Below are positions 1 through 12,360 of a stretch of 64,000 bases of DNA, in pieces. How positions within the stretch are numbered: position 1 is the first letter of the stretch; every line of letters begins with the position of its first letter. The stretch spans positions 3,355,501 to 3,419,500 of the forward strand of contig OU015661.1 of NCBI GenBank assembly GCA_907165275.2, given 5' to 3'. The translations under genes were made by a program, and so were the position numbers. The notes below the pieces were generated by a model, which had not been told where the DNA came from, made no database searches, and saw only the letters and a list, made by a program, of their open reading frames with translations. The stretch is from Zygaena filipendulae (taxonomy: Eukaryota > Arthropoda > Insecta > Lepidoptera > Zygaenidae).

Positions 1-1310
1 TGGTTGATAACAATAATTTTAAACGTAAATAGTATATAATATAATAAAACGGATGGTTATTTTCCTATGAGTAATCTCCCACGATATCTTTGCACGCAGT
101 GAATATAAAAATAAAGTTCATGCATTATGTAGGTACATACGAATCATACGAATTAATCACAATGTTTTGTTTATGCTAAGATGAGCTTCTGTTACAAATA
201 CTTAGTACTTACGCTTACCTACTCTTTCGCCCTGTGGTTTCCGTTTCACCGAGTTCGCATCAGTGTTGGCAACCTGAAGTGACCTTATTATCGTACCAGT
301 GCAGGGGCGTAGAATTGTTGTACATGGACCGAAACATGTAAAAATTATCGTACATTTATCAGGATAATTTATAGTTAATTTGTGTCATAAATACGTACGA
401 TATGTCCGATAATATTTTACATCGTATGTATAGGCACAAAATTATCATATGGTTCCGAACACTGGTTCTTACTCTGAGTTTACACAACTCATTTTACTTC
501 AACAGCTTCGAGTGTTGACGCTAAATGAAATGACTGATTAATTAATTATTTATAGACGGAAGCGCGTTGTTGTACTTGCGAAAAGCGGGAGCCAGGAATA
601 ACCTATCCTAAAATAAAGAGATAAATACAGTGGAATCTCACTGTCCTCACAAAATAATTCGGCAGTCGACGACCGCATAGGTACTTTCAGCCACAGATGC
701 CAGCGTTATGATTAGGTTGTTATTGAGGGAGAGATGTTAATACTCTTATTTTTTTTTCTTATTACCTATCCATGTAACAAACATGTGCCTAAATGTGATG
801 GCAGACACTTACGCAACGTTCAAATTCGTACATTCGTACATACTCTACAGTACATTCGTGGTTTATGAAACTAAAAATAAGTTAAATTACATTAAAGAAA
901 TAGTATTCCTAATAAAGAACAAGGAAATAGTATTCCTAATAAAGAATAAGAAGAAGTCATCTAGTAACGTGAACGTCAGCGTCAAAGAAAACATTAAAAA
1001 AAAAAAAAACATGAAACCAAGAAGGGTAATGCCTTTACTCTTCCGATTTATGAAGCAAATAGCCTTTGTCCAATTTTAGTAAAATGCTTGCACACTTAAA
1101 AGACATGTAAAATATTGGCACGCCGCCAGTATTTCAGAATTTGTCAACTATGTTACCTTTGTTCTCCTTTGTTTCATACTCGTGCCACCAATCCATAATA
1201 ATATCAATTAATGAGAGACAAAGCAGCCTGGATTGATCGATTTATTTATTGTTACTTGCAGAAGATACGTCATATTACACTGGCCTATTGATTGACACAT
1301 CTGCGTAGAT
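1..1310. other. AT-rich non-coding DNA at left edge
   Basis: No convincing exon is visible. The open frame at about 783-1079 has a low-complexity, lysine- and isoleucine-rich translation that includes a duplicated 17-bp stretch near 896-950, and I regard it as chance. A short poly-A tract lies at about 994-1007. Confidence 0.5.
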
Positions 1311-1970
1311 TTTTAATCGACTTCCAAAAAGGAGGAGGTTCTATGTTCGATTGTATGTATTTTTTTTTTATGTATGTTCACCGATTATTCGAAGGCGGTT
1401 GGACCAATTTGGAAAAGTCTTTTTTTGTTTGAAAGGGTTTACTCCCAATTAGGTCCCATTGCCACCAAGTCGGGATCTGATGATGGGATCTTGAAGAAAT
1501 CGAGGGAACTCTTCAAAAATTATAGGCACACCTATAGCGATTTGGGTATTTTTTATAGTAAATCGTTCATTTGCTTTTGGAAAGCAAAATTTTAAGAAGT
1601 GGAACTGATGATGACGACCACAGATGGTCATCGGAACTATTCAACAATAGTACGTATTTCACGGGTTCCGATTGGAGCGATTTCAAAAATTGTTTTTTTG
1701 TTTGAAAGGGGATACTCCCAAATTGATTCCATTGTCACCAAGTCGAGATATGATGATAGGATCTTGGAGTAATTGAGGGAACTCTTCAAAAATAATAGGT
1801 ACACCTATAGCGACACCAGCGGGCTTGTCACCGAATTCGAACCGATCAGTGGTAGCAAAAACCAATAATAATATTACGTGTGTTTTCGTCTTTTGGATTA
1901 AATCGGTATTTTGTTATTTATAGCTTTTTATTTTTAACTTTTTGGTTTTTTGTTTTTGGAAGTCAGTTTT
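1311..1970 (+). repeat. Interspersed repeat family A, copy 1
   Basis: The copy starts with ttttaatcgacttccaaaaa and ends with ttttggaagtcagtttt, so the termini are inverted relative to each other. It carries a poly-T run, then about one and a half tandem units of roughly 270 bp, then one arm of the fold-back module that is seen complete in the 5915-7196 copy. Short open frames in it give a recurrent degenerate peptide in every copy, on both strands, which is explained by repetition rather than coding. It is probably a non-autonomous DNA element, but its class is unknown to me. Confidence 0.7.
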
Positions 1971-2651
1971 AATTTTTTTGTTAAAATTTTTTCTTCATAT
2001 TATAGAGAAAACGTTCCTAAGTCGAGAAACGAGAAATGTCGAATATATGTATTAAGTAAGGATGTCGAACTTTTTTTTAAAGTATTTTGGTGGAATTTTA
2101 TGAAATTGTCCGGGGTCAATACGAAGAAAAAGAGTCCCTAAAAGGTTTAAATAAGAGACGAATTATATGATTGTTAATAATATTCATTGATTTACTATCA
2201 ATGATAATATTATAATGAAATAATAAACACAAGAGAACGTTGTCTGTGAGGGCCAATCTACTTAGTCCATGACTGTGTAAGCATAAAGTTGATCTTCAAC
2301 ACTTTCAACTTCTTGCATACGATATCGCCACACGACCACCATGATGCATTTATTATCACAAATACAAACACTAGTGTTCGCCGGTGAGCAATTCTGCAAC
2401 ATATACACGCCTGTCTATTTTTAAGTATGTACCTAATGAATTTAAATGTATATAATCTGAGTACCGGCTTTAGCTGCTATATAACAATTTATGAAATTTT
2501 GTTTTATCTACTTTTTTTAATAATAAACATAATGTTAGTCGAATACAACTTTATCTTCAGATAAATATTTACAAGAACGTAACTAACTACGTAGGCTCTT
2601 AAGTGTGTATCATTGCAATAAAACATTTATAGCGTCTTTGTGTATATAACA

Positions 2652-3456
2652 TTAATTTTTTTGTTAAAAATTTGTTTATTTCTTGCTTTTTAGTGAGTCG
2701 GTTAGTAATTTATCTAAGTTACAATAGCCTACTGTCAACTGCTCATAACCTTTTACAAAATATTGCTTTTCCCGATGCAGGGACGTTAATTTTTGAGGAG
2801 TTCTGCTGGTACACCACCATCAGTTCCACTTCACCATATACATTGTGACGAACATAAATTGTTTAGAAACCACATTTAAGTTAACGAATCGGAATCTGTG
2901 AAATACCTATTATTTAGTAGTTCCGATGACCATCTGCGGTCTTCATCATCAGTTCCACTTCTTCAAATTTTACTTTCCAAAAGCAAATAAACGATTTACT
3001 ATAAAAAATACCCAAATCGCCATAGGTGTGCCTATAAATTTTGAAGAGTTCCCTCGATTTCTCCAAGATCCCACCATCAGATCCTGACTTGGTGACAATG
3101 TGACCAATTCGGAAGTATCCCCTTTCAAACAAAAAAACTATTTTCCAAATCGCTCTAACTAGAACCCCTGAAATACGTATTATTGTTGAGTAGTTCCGAT
3201 GACCATCTGTGGTCTTCATCATCAGTTCCACTTCTTCAAATTTTGCTTTTCGAAAGCAAATGAACGATTTACTATAAAAAATACCCAAATCGCTATAGGT
3301 GTGCCTATAATTTTTGAAGAGTTCCCTCGATTTCTCCAAGATCCCATCATCAGATCCCGAATTGGTGGCAATGGGACCTAATTGGGAGTATACCCTTTCA
3401 AACAAAAAAAGAATTTTTGAAATCGGTCCAACCGTCTTCGAGTAATCGGTGAACAT

Positions 3457-3489
<33 letters not shown>

Positions 3490-3540
3490 CATACATACAA
3501 TCGAACATAGAACCTCCTCCGTTTTGGAAGTCGGTTAAAA
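2652..3540 (-). repeat. Interspersed repeat family A, copy 2
   Basis: This copy is in the opposite orientation to copy 1. It contains at least two tandem units of about 270 bp, each holding the phrase gttccgatgaccatctg (starts near 2921 and 3194), followed by a 30-nt poly-A run and the terminus ttttggaagtcggttaaaa. The fold-back half is missing, so the copy is truncated at its left side. Confidence 0.7.
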
Positions 3541-4290
3541 AGGATTCGTGTTCGTTTATTATAAACAGCAATCAATAGTGGTTTATTGTTATTATTGTTT
3601 TTGCATTTTGACACAGTGTGGAACCCGTTGGAAATAATTTCTCGTATTTAAGCAATAGAGGTGCCGTTGCTGTGCTGGCAACACGTGATTCGATAAAATA
3701 TTTTTATCGTAGATGTTTGTTATAATATCAGCTGAAAATCGATGTAGGCACTTAGTCATATTTCGGTACTATACTGCCGATAAAGGTGAAGGTTAAAGGT
3801 ATTTTTAACGGCCTAAGCGTTTGATCAGCTTGGGGGTTTAACTCTTTCGTTATTTAACTTGATATTAGAATGTAATATAATGTATAGGTACTCAATAATA
3901 TTTCCTGATTGGATGTTACAAATTTCTTATTATAACAGTTGTTGCCGTTGTTGTTTCACCCGCTTGAATTCAGGATTTCCTCGGAAAACGTTTAAATCAA
4001 AGATTTTAATGGAAATATATAAATAAATATACAGAGTGTACCTATGTAAATTTAAAGCGAGGCAGTCAAGGCTACCTTAACCGTTGAAATTGCTGTCATT
4101 ATACGTGGACGTCCAAGCAAAAAGTCAAGTCCTCGGCATTTAGTTTCCGAGATTTAAGTTTTGTAAAGTTGGGTGAAAAAATTGCTTCTGCGATTTTTAT
4201 TGATTATTAATAATAAATGCTTAATTATCTACAATTTCATATATTTCAATTCTCAATCTCTATACATTATATATAGTATAAAATGATTTG
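3541..4290. other. Non-coding spacer
   Basis: AT-rich sequence with no supported exon, RNA gene or clear repeat boundary. Confidence 0.4.
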
Positions 4291-4299
4291 TCCTGAATG

Positions 4300-5030
4300 A
4301 CTGATTGACAATCAACGCACAGCCTAAACCGCTGATCGAAGAGACTCGAAACTTGGAGGGTGTGTTCTTTCTATGACGTAGGCATCCGATAAGTAAGGAT
4401 TTTTGAAAATTCAACCCCTAAGGGGGTGAAAAAGGGGTGCAAAGTTTGTATGGAACAACTGAAACCGCTGGGTCTAGTTCTAGAACCATGAAATTTTGCA
4501 CAAATATTCCTTAAGTGAACTGTGTGCACTGAGAAAGGATTTTTGAAGATTCTACCCCTAAGGGGGTGAAGAGTGTTGAAAGTTTGTATGGAACAACTCC
4601 TAAGTTTTAATTTATAGTTCTAAGAACCTGCTGGCGATTATAAGTGATTGTAACAACCAATCCTAAGTAATAAATGGCTTTGAATTTTGAATTCTGATTT
4701 TTTTTTTATAAGTGGGTGAAAAGGGGTTTGTAAAGTTTATATGGAACAACGTGTTTTCTTGGAAGAAATTATCCGAAATGGTTGGACTGATTTTGACGGG
4801 ACTTTCACTCCTAATAAGTTGATGTTATATGGGTTAAATTAGGCTACATGCTTTGAAGTTCCTGCGGGAATTCCGAAACTCACGCAGGTGAAACTCCGAA
4901 ACGGTTGTATCAATTTTTACGGGACTTTCACTGCTAATTAGCTGATGTTATAAGGAGTCAATTAGGCCACTTTGGCGCTCCCGCGGCAATTCCGAAACTC
5001 ACGCGGGTGAATCTGCGGGAAACAGCTAGT
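4300..5030 (+). repeat. Lep1-like repeat cluster with internal tandem units
   Basis: The phrase ctaagggggtgaa followed by aaagtttgtatggaacaact occurs at about 4427-4460 and again at about 4557-4598, with a third decayed version near 4713-4750. The block ends in cacgcgggtgaatctgcggg and aaacagctagt, the tail typical of the lepidopteran Helitron-like repeats that recur through this window. Confidence 0.6.
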
Positions 5031-5914
5031 AATATATAAAAATCTAAGTAGAAGTGTGTTTTTTTTCACTCAAACCTATTAACCATATAATAATATATAG
5101 GTAACAATATTTTATCCTTCCTATCAATAAAATTTACTTTTCTAGATACTGAATCTAGTCTTAACTTTAATAGTGGAGACTACTGGACCCTTTTTGCTTG
5201 GATTCCCACATAATACGTAAAATCAAAAGTTGCTATGGAATCATCCTCCATGAACCAACTAGTACCTATAAAGGCCAGAAATTAAAAAATCTAAATGCTT
5301 TCATTTTAAGAAAGCCTCTTAATTTTAAATATTATTAATGACAATAAATAATGTACCTATGCAAAGATTATTATCTATAATGGAACTTTACTTAATCCCA
5401 GCCCTCTAGGCTCTAATAAAGCACCTTTATCTAGATAACTAACATTAGCTAACTACAATATACCTATTAGATATATTATATGTCGCACCAATATTAATTT
5501 AATACGTAATCGAGGCATCTACCTACCTGAATACTTGCGATGTAATAAAACTATCAAGATTCCAAGAACAAACGTTGGTTTTGATCAATCTGCGATATTA
5601 TATCAGTTTGTTTAATTCTTTAAGGGTGCTCTTACACTTTTTGAAAACAATTTGTTGTACTGATGTTGCAATCCTAAAAGTGATCTGACACAACACTCCG
5701 ACACTTTTGACAAGACATCATGAATCATGATTCATCTTCATGCGTTTTATGGCAACAGTAAAAAGGTAGCCGAAACAATTATAGTTCTAAATAAAATGCA
5801 GTAATTTTTTCGACAACGTTCGTTAGTAAATAAAACAAAAAATCATAGCTGCCGTGAATCGCTTGTAAATAATTATAAGTTGCTTGAAGATGATGTTCTG
5901 CCAATAACAAAAAA

Positions 5915-7105
5915 ATTAAAACCGACTTCCAAAAACACAAAACTGAAAAGCTAAAAATAAAATGCTAAAATTAACAAAATATCGATTTAATCCAAAAGAC
6001 AAAAACACACGTAATATTATTATTGGTTTGTGCTACCACTGATCGGTTTGAATTCGGTGACAAGCCCGCTGGTGTCTGCCCACTTGGGTTGTCCTGCTCA
6101 CGAAGAGCTGGTGGCGGGAGTCGACTTAGCCCATCTACCCCCTCCATATTTGGCTTGTCACCGACTTCATACCGATCAGTGGTAGCACAAACCAATAATA
6201 ATATTACGTGTGTTTTTGTCTTTTGGATTAAATCGGTATTTTGTTAATTTTAGCATTTTATTTTTAGCTTTTCAGTTTTGTGTTTTTGGAAGTCGGTTTT
6301 AATTTTTTTGTTAAAAATTTTTGTTTATTTTTCGCTTTTAAGTGACTTAGTTGGTAATTTCTCTAAGTTACAATAGCCTAATGTCAACTGCTCATCACCT
6401 TTTACAAAATATTACTTTTCCCGACGCAGGGACGTTAATTGTTGAGGAGTTCTCCTAGTGCTTCACCATCAGTTCCACTTCACCATATACATTGTGACGG
6501 GCATAAATTGTTTAGAAACCATATTAAAGTTAACGATTCAGAACCCGTGATATACCTTTTATTGAGTAGTTCCGATGACCATCTGTGGTCTTCATCATCA
6601 GTTCCACTTCTTCAAATTTTGCTTTCCGAAAGCAAATAAACGATTTACTATAAAAAATACAAAAATCGCTATAGGTGTACCTATAATTTTTGAAGAGTTC
6701 CCTCGATTACTCCAAGATTCCATCATCAGATCTCAATTTGGTGACAATGGAATCGATTTGGGAATATCCCCTTTCAAACAAAAAAACAATTTTTGTAATC
6801 GCTTCAATCGGAACCCATGAAATAGGTATTATTGTTAAGTAGTTCTGATGACCATCCGTGGTCTTCATCATCAGTTCCACTTCTTCAAATTTTGCTTTTC
6901 ATCAGCAAATGAACGATTTACTATAAAAAATACCCAAATCGCTATAGGTGTGCCTATAATTTTTGAAGAGTTCCCTCGATTTCTCCAAGATTCCATCATC
7001 AGATCCCGACTTGGTGGCAATGGGACCTAATTGGGAGTAAACCCTTTCAAACAAAAAAAGAATTTTCCAAATTGGTCCAACCGTCTTCGAGTAATCGGTG
7101 AACAT

Positions 7106-7146
<41 letters not shown>

Positions 7147-7196
7147 ATACATACAATCGAACAAAGAACCTCCTCCTTTTTGGAAGTCGGTTAAAA
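5915..7196 (+). repeat. Interspersed repeat family A, copy 3 (complete)
   Basis: This is the most complete copy. It opens with aaaaccgacttccaaaaaca and closes with tttttggaagtcggttaaaa. Positions 5915-6310 form a fold-back: the left arm (about 5915-6070) is repeated in inverse at about 6155-6310 around an 85-bp spacer. Two tandem units of about 270 bp follow (start phrases near 6560 and 6846), then a poly-A run of about 36 nt. Positions 2652-3540, 35722-37493 and 62776-63570 carry the same order of modules. Confidence 0.75.
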
Positions 7197-9780
7197 ATTA
7201 TGCAATGCTCGTTTTTTTTTGGATTTAATTTTTATTAAACCTTTTTGGTTTTTTTGTTCAACAGTTTTGTCAAGGTATTCCCCGGAATTAATCATTCGTA
7301 TCTAACTTCATTATTGACCTAAGGTTTTTCGATTATTCGAACCCGGACCTAATTCTAACGTCATAATTTTTTTGCAGAAACGGAATTGTATAATTATTTT
7401 AGCTTAATTGGTATATTTTTATTGGGTTTTTATTTAATTTGCGATGATGTAACTATGAATATGGTAGGTATATAGGCAAAAAACGATAGCTGCGACAGGA
7501 TTAAACGTGGAAAAAATCGATAAATGCATTTAATTAACGCAACGATACCTTATCAATTAATACTGAATTTGTTTTATTTTATTTAAGTACCTAAATTGTA
7601 CAATAAATCCTAATCTATATCAGAGTACGGTTGACACAGAAAGTTGTACATTTAAGACATTGTGTGGATGTCGTTGCCGGATCATAGAATTGATATTTCT
7701 CATGAAGTGGTTAATAGGTATTACTACTTCATGATGTGGCCGCCCGATTATTGAATAAAAATCACATTTGACTATATTAGTCAAGTAAACGCCGGCCGCC
7801 GCCTCGGCACGCTTGCTACGCTCGCTCGGCTTGCGCGACATAGTCAGCAGTAAAAACCTGACCTAACCTAGAATGATACTCTTGTGCTTACATTCCGATG
7901 GGTATATGTATTTTGAATATATGTATATTAGTACAGTCATCTTTTATGGGCATTGGGCACCCTACATAAATATATGATAATGGTCAAACGTTGTTGCCCA
8001 AATCATCATTACCGTTGACGTCTTCGAAATCTTTAAACGATATGAACACTTTTAGCTGGCGATGTCATGAAATAGTTGCATGATGCATATGGTCGGCCAC
8101 GTCATGAAAAATATCAATTCTATGACTTGGCCCTGACATGGATATTTTTTGGGAGTATCTTTTAAGGATTGCGGCACTGTATTGGAACGCATAACGTCAG
8201 GGTGGCGAAAGGGGTGAAACTTCGTTGTACTTACCGTCAGTTTTAAGTTTAGCCAGTGACTCCACTTTGACGCGTGAGTTAGGTCTTATTTAATTAAGTT
8301 AGGTTACGTAACCTACAGGCGCCTTAAAAAGTTTTAGTTGCTGATCTTACAAACCAAGAGTCTTATCTTTTAAGATGCTTGTACAAGTATTTGTGTTTCA
8401 AGCTGTGCTTAATACTGACACTTTACATAATTTATTGTTCTCAGGTTGACACTGGACGTTTGCCTCTGCGCTGCTCTCCTATTGCTCACTAGACTTGAAA
8501 AAAAAAGCAAAAGTAACAAAAAATACGTTGCTCACTCTGACAAGGTAATATTCTGCTTCCACTATTATACGTATTTACTTACAAGGATTGTTTTTCTGCA
8601 TTTATCATTTTGATAACGTTTTATATAACTTTTTATCATTGTTTATATTCGTTAACATCATAATTGTTTATAAAAGGGTTTTATTTTCTTCAAGTCAAGT
8701 GTTAGGTATGTGGTTACTACTATAATATTATATTATGACCATTTTTACTTAACGATTTCCTTTTTCTTTTGGCCTCCATCGCTAACTGCTAAGTTTGTTA
8801 TCCGGGCAAAAATGTCATCAAAAAATGTTCACACGGTGTTTACATAACGTCACTGCATTTGTATAACCTTTGCGCGTCGGAAATTGTGCAATTTAAAATC
8901 CGATATTATATATATTATGTAGAAATAACATTTGTATTTAGATGAGTAATTTTTTTATCGCAATGGTAAATTTTCCTTCACTTATTACAATATTTGAAAT
9001 TGAATCACTATCGTACGACTACCTACTGATCTGTGATGAAGGCTAATAAAATATACTGTAATATGTTTACGAAATAAATAAACTTTTAATATTTTCAATG
9101 CACGACACAGCAATCAGCATTCGTAGAAATAAATCTTAGAAATACATAAGTGCGAACAGTATGCGCCTTGCGAGTTTCCATCAATGATAATTATTTGGTA
9201 AATGAGAGAAAGTGGATACAGTCAAAAAAAAAATCGGATAATTTAAGATTTAGAGATAAAAATAATATTGTGAGTTTATCGGAGTAAGGATATCAAAAAT
9301 CCGACTGAGAGTAGCAACAAAGTGTTTATTGGGGAAATGCAAAATAATAATATTAAATTAAATGTTCTAACAATAAGTGATCTAACCATAAGATATAGAC
9401 ATTCAGCATTTTCTTCGAATCTAAGCATGCTAACTGGTTCCTTTTTTTCCACAGTATTTATGTATTCAGATTTATACAATCTATTGTTTAAAATAGTGAT
9501 TTTAATTTGAGTGTATGCAGCGTGTGTTAAATTTTAGTAACAATGGCTTCAGACCCCGTCGCGACTGAGCGCGCGTAACCTTATGTTCCTGTTTGGAACT
9601 AAAGCGAGTAATATTGTTATTATTGTTTTCTTTTGATTAATGAATAATAAAGATCTTTGTTGCGGTTACGCTTCTGCAAACATTCAATCATAATATGATA
9701 TTATTCACAAGTGCGGTCGGTGATCGTTGGCAAAATAGAAAACACCTTTTTGTTCATCGGTTTGTTCTGATTCAACTGCT
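7197..9780. other. Intergenic DNA upstream of Ip6k
   Basis: No supported gene. Short dispersed phrases are visible: catgatgtggccg-type motifs at about 7731-7743 and, in inverse, at about 8091-8104. They recur at about 34618-34680. The stretch at 7790-7840 is GC-rich with cgctcgctcgg, and the rest is AT-rich. Confidence 0.4.
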
Positions 9781-10424
9781 TGTATGCGCTCGGGGTCGGA
9801 TGAAGTTTGGTGTACAAGTGCGTTCAGTGTGCCGTCGAGATCTCCCTGGATCCGGTGTGCACTTGAATTCGCGGGGACAATGGTGTCGTTACCGCGGCCC
9901 GCGACCGCAGCCCGCGAGGAGTTCCCCGCGCTCGCCCGCGTGTACCGAGCTCGCTCGCGAGCGTGCGCTGCGTCGCACTCGACTGCCTCGCACAACATTG
10001 ATTTGCTCGCAGGCAGCCGCGGCCATCGCGCCCGTCAGCCGTCTCAGTCAGTCACCAGTGCGCAACGGCCACGGACTCTTGTGTTTTCTGTCATTAGCGC
10101 TACCTAGCGCTACTTTTATTTTGCATTGAGTTCTCTTGTGTTAATCTATCTAAAAGATAGTCCATTTTACGTTTATAATACATGAACGATCATTCTCTAC
10201 AAACACTTATCGCATGTATATGAAACTGTGAATGCAACCTTTTCATTTGTATGTTTAATTTATCGCTTGGCGCTCTACCTATTCTGGTTCCTGAGTGTTG
10301 AGTAACAATCTGTGTCAGTTTAGTGGTTGTGCTTATACTTGTGATAGAAGTTGATCATTTTTGCATAAAACCATTCAAAGTGTTGGATTTCATCACGAGC
10401 GGGCTTAAGGAAATTTATAGTCAA
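9780..10424 (+). promoter_or_regulatory. Probable promoter and non-coding first exon of Ip6k
   Basis: A GC- and CpG-rich island (about 9785-10090) stands out in an AT-rich surround and contains several cagt initiator-like stretches. Downstream, a strong donor (agtcaa|gtaagt) lies after 10424 and would splice in frame register to the acceptor at 19689. The frame entering Ip6k from this exon has no ATG after its last stop, so the exon would be 5' untranslated. This is inferred from composition and splice signals only. The GC-rich open frames here overlap on both strands and have no recognisable protein. Confidence 0.35.
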
Positions 10425-12360
10425 GTAAGTTTAGTTACTGTGACAGATCGTTATTTTCCAATGATTGATTCGTCTCAAATTACCGACTTCAAGTTCAATA
10501 GTTTATTTTTTTCGAATTTAACTACTTTTGCTTGGTTTGCTATCAATTTTGTTAGCATTAATTTGTTTATTGCCTTTATTTGTACGGATGTCGACAGCGA
10601 CCGTTGCGTCAAAACGTTAAGTGTCTTTAAACAGCTGGTATCATTATTGTTCACATTAAAGTGACGTGTAATGCTAAAACGCGCTAGAGTGGTGTTTTAA
10701 AGAACATTTTTTCTAGAGTTTTGGCAAGTTGGGGTTCTAGAAAAATATTATCCTGTATTTGATGCATAGTAATTTTGTAGCTTGACTTGGATTTACTATT
10801 ATTTTATGTCGATGATGTTAATAGGTAGCAGTCACAACCATTCTGAAAGCAAAAGTTAAAAATGACTATCCGGCCACTAAATATTGTAGTCAGCGTCTAT
10901 TCGGCAAAGAGCGCTGACTATTCGGATTCTTATTGTGTATATGTATAGGTATTTCTCAATAAAATGTACCTATATAGGGGGAATTAGGTACATTAAATAA
11001 AAAAATTATCATTTGACATTAGTACACTTGACTTTACGTGAATCATTGTCCAATTGATCAAGAAAATCCATACATGAGACTTTCTGTTTGATAAGGTTAA
11101 ATTTAGATTGAGCTCATTCACTTTAATGAACAATAACAGTAACAATAATTAATACACATTACGTCAGTACCTAACAATAATCTTTACACAAAAATATTTT
11201 TTTACGCAAAAACACCGCTCTGACCCGTACAAGAGCAAAAATCAGGAAACAATGCGAAGTAAACGAAACAGCCCCCCTAGCCAAATTGAAATCCTACAAT
11301 CGAGAAAACTAAGCAACGACTCGTCATGTCATTTGGTTAGCCAATCAAACCTCTAGTTTTCACGTGATCATGCACTCTACTTTTTTTCGTCTAGATTCCA
11401 ATTTTTGAAACAGCAACCAAACTAGGCTTGTTCGTAGACTTCAAACTGTAATAATGACCAAAATCTATACGGAAATTGATTTTCTTATAAAACTAATATT
11501 TTCTTTCTTCCTCACTCTTGAGAATAGGAACGCTATTTAACTTGCTGTCCATCTTTATGTTAAATTGGTATTTTAAGTGGGTAAAGAAAAATAGTCATAA
11601 TTATATAGTTAGTACAAAGAAGATTTACACCTTGCATCTTCTTTCTTATAACCGGTGATATGTAGGTACAATAGGATTGAAAAGCTGTATAGTGGTATTG
11701 GGATTTCTATGTTGGTAATTTTCATTTGAACGGCTTATTTGTTTTTTATGTTTTAATAAACTAGTCTACAATCTTCAAAGATCTATAAAAATACATTGAG
11801 AACTGTTATGAAGTTTGATTTTAACAGTATCGTACGCTGCCTGATGTGTAATACCTACTACTATGCTTAGACTAGTTAGAGACGCTGTTGCCATGGAAGA
11901 GAGAAAATAAAAGAAAACCAGCATAAATATTTAACCACCTAACGAATCTGTAAAAAAAACTATTTTATAAACTTGTAGCTAAAAACTATAAACTTTGATG
12001 TCAATATTATTTTGAAAACATTAGCTATGAATATAATTACTGTTAAATAAAAAACATTTCTGAACTGGAAAATCCTGTTTTGAAATCGTGAATTTTTTTT
12101 GTAACACCAAGGTAAAAATCTATACTTATAATAAAACTGTAGAGAGGTCAACTCTGTACATTGAATGAATACCTATATATTCAAAATTAATATTGGAGGA
12201 TGAATGGTGATCGATACTGATGCCAAAAATGCAATCAGTAAATTTTTTGTCTGTCTGTCTGTATGTGCACGCATGGGTCAAAAACTACTGAAGGGATTTT
12301 AACCAAAATTGGTACGATTGTAGTCCATGCTCCTGGGCTGGCTGGCTATATAATATAATA
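10425..12360. other. Non-coding DNA, probable first intron of Ip6k
   Basis: AT-rich, with no supported exon. A short gtctgtctgtctgtatg microsatellite with a decayed Lep1-like tail lies at about 12250-12340, just before the 1.45-kb element. Confidence 0.4.

Noticed and set aside
6575..6820. Recurrent 60-80-residue open frames with similar peptides at several sites (near 1449, 3199, 6575, 6848, 36959, 63002)
   Set aside because: They all lie in repeat family A, occur on both strands and break between copies, so similarity reflects the repeat, not a gene family.
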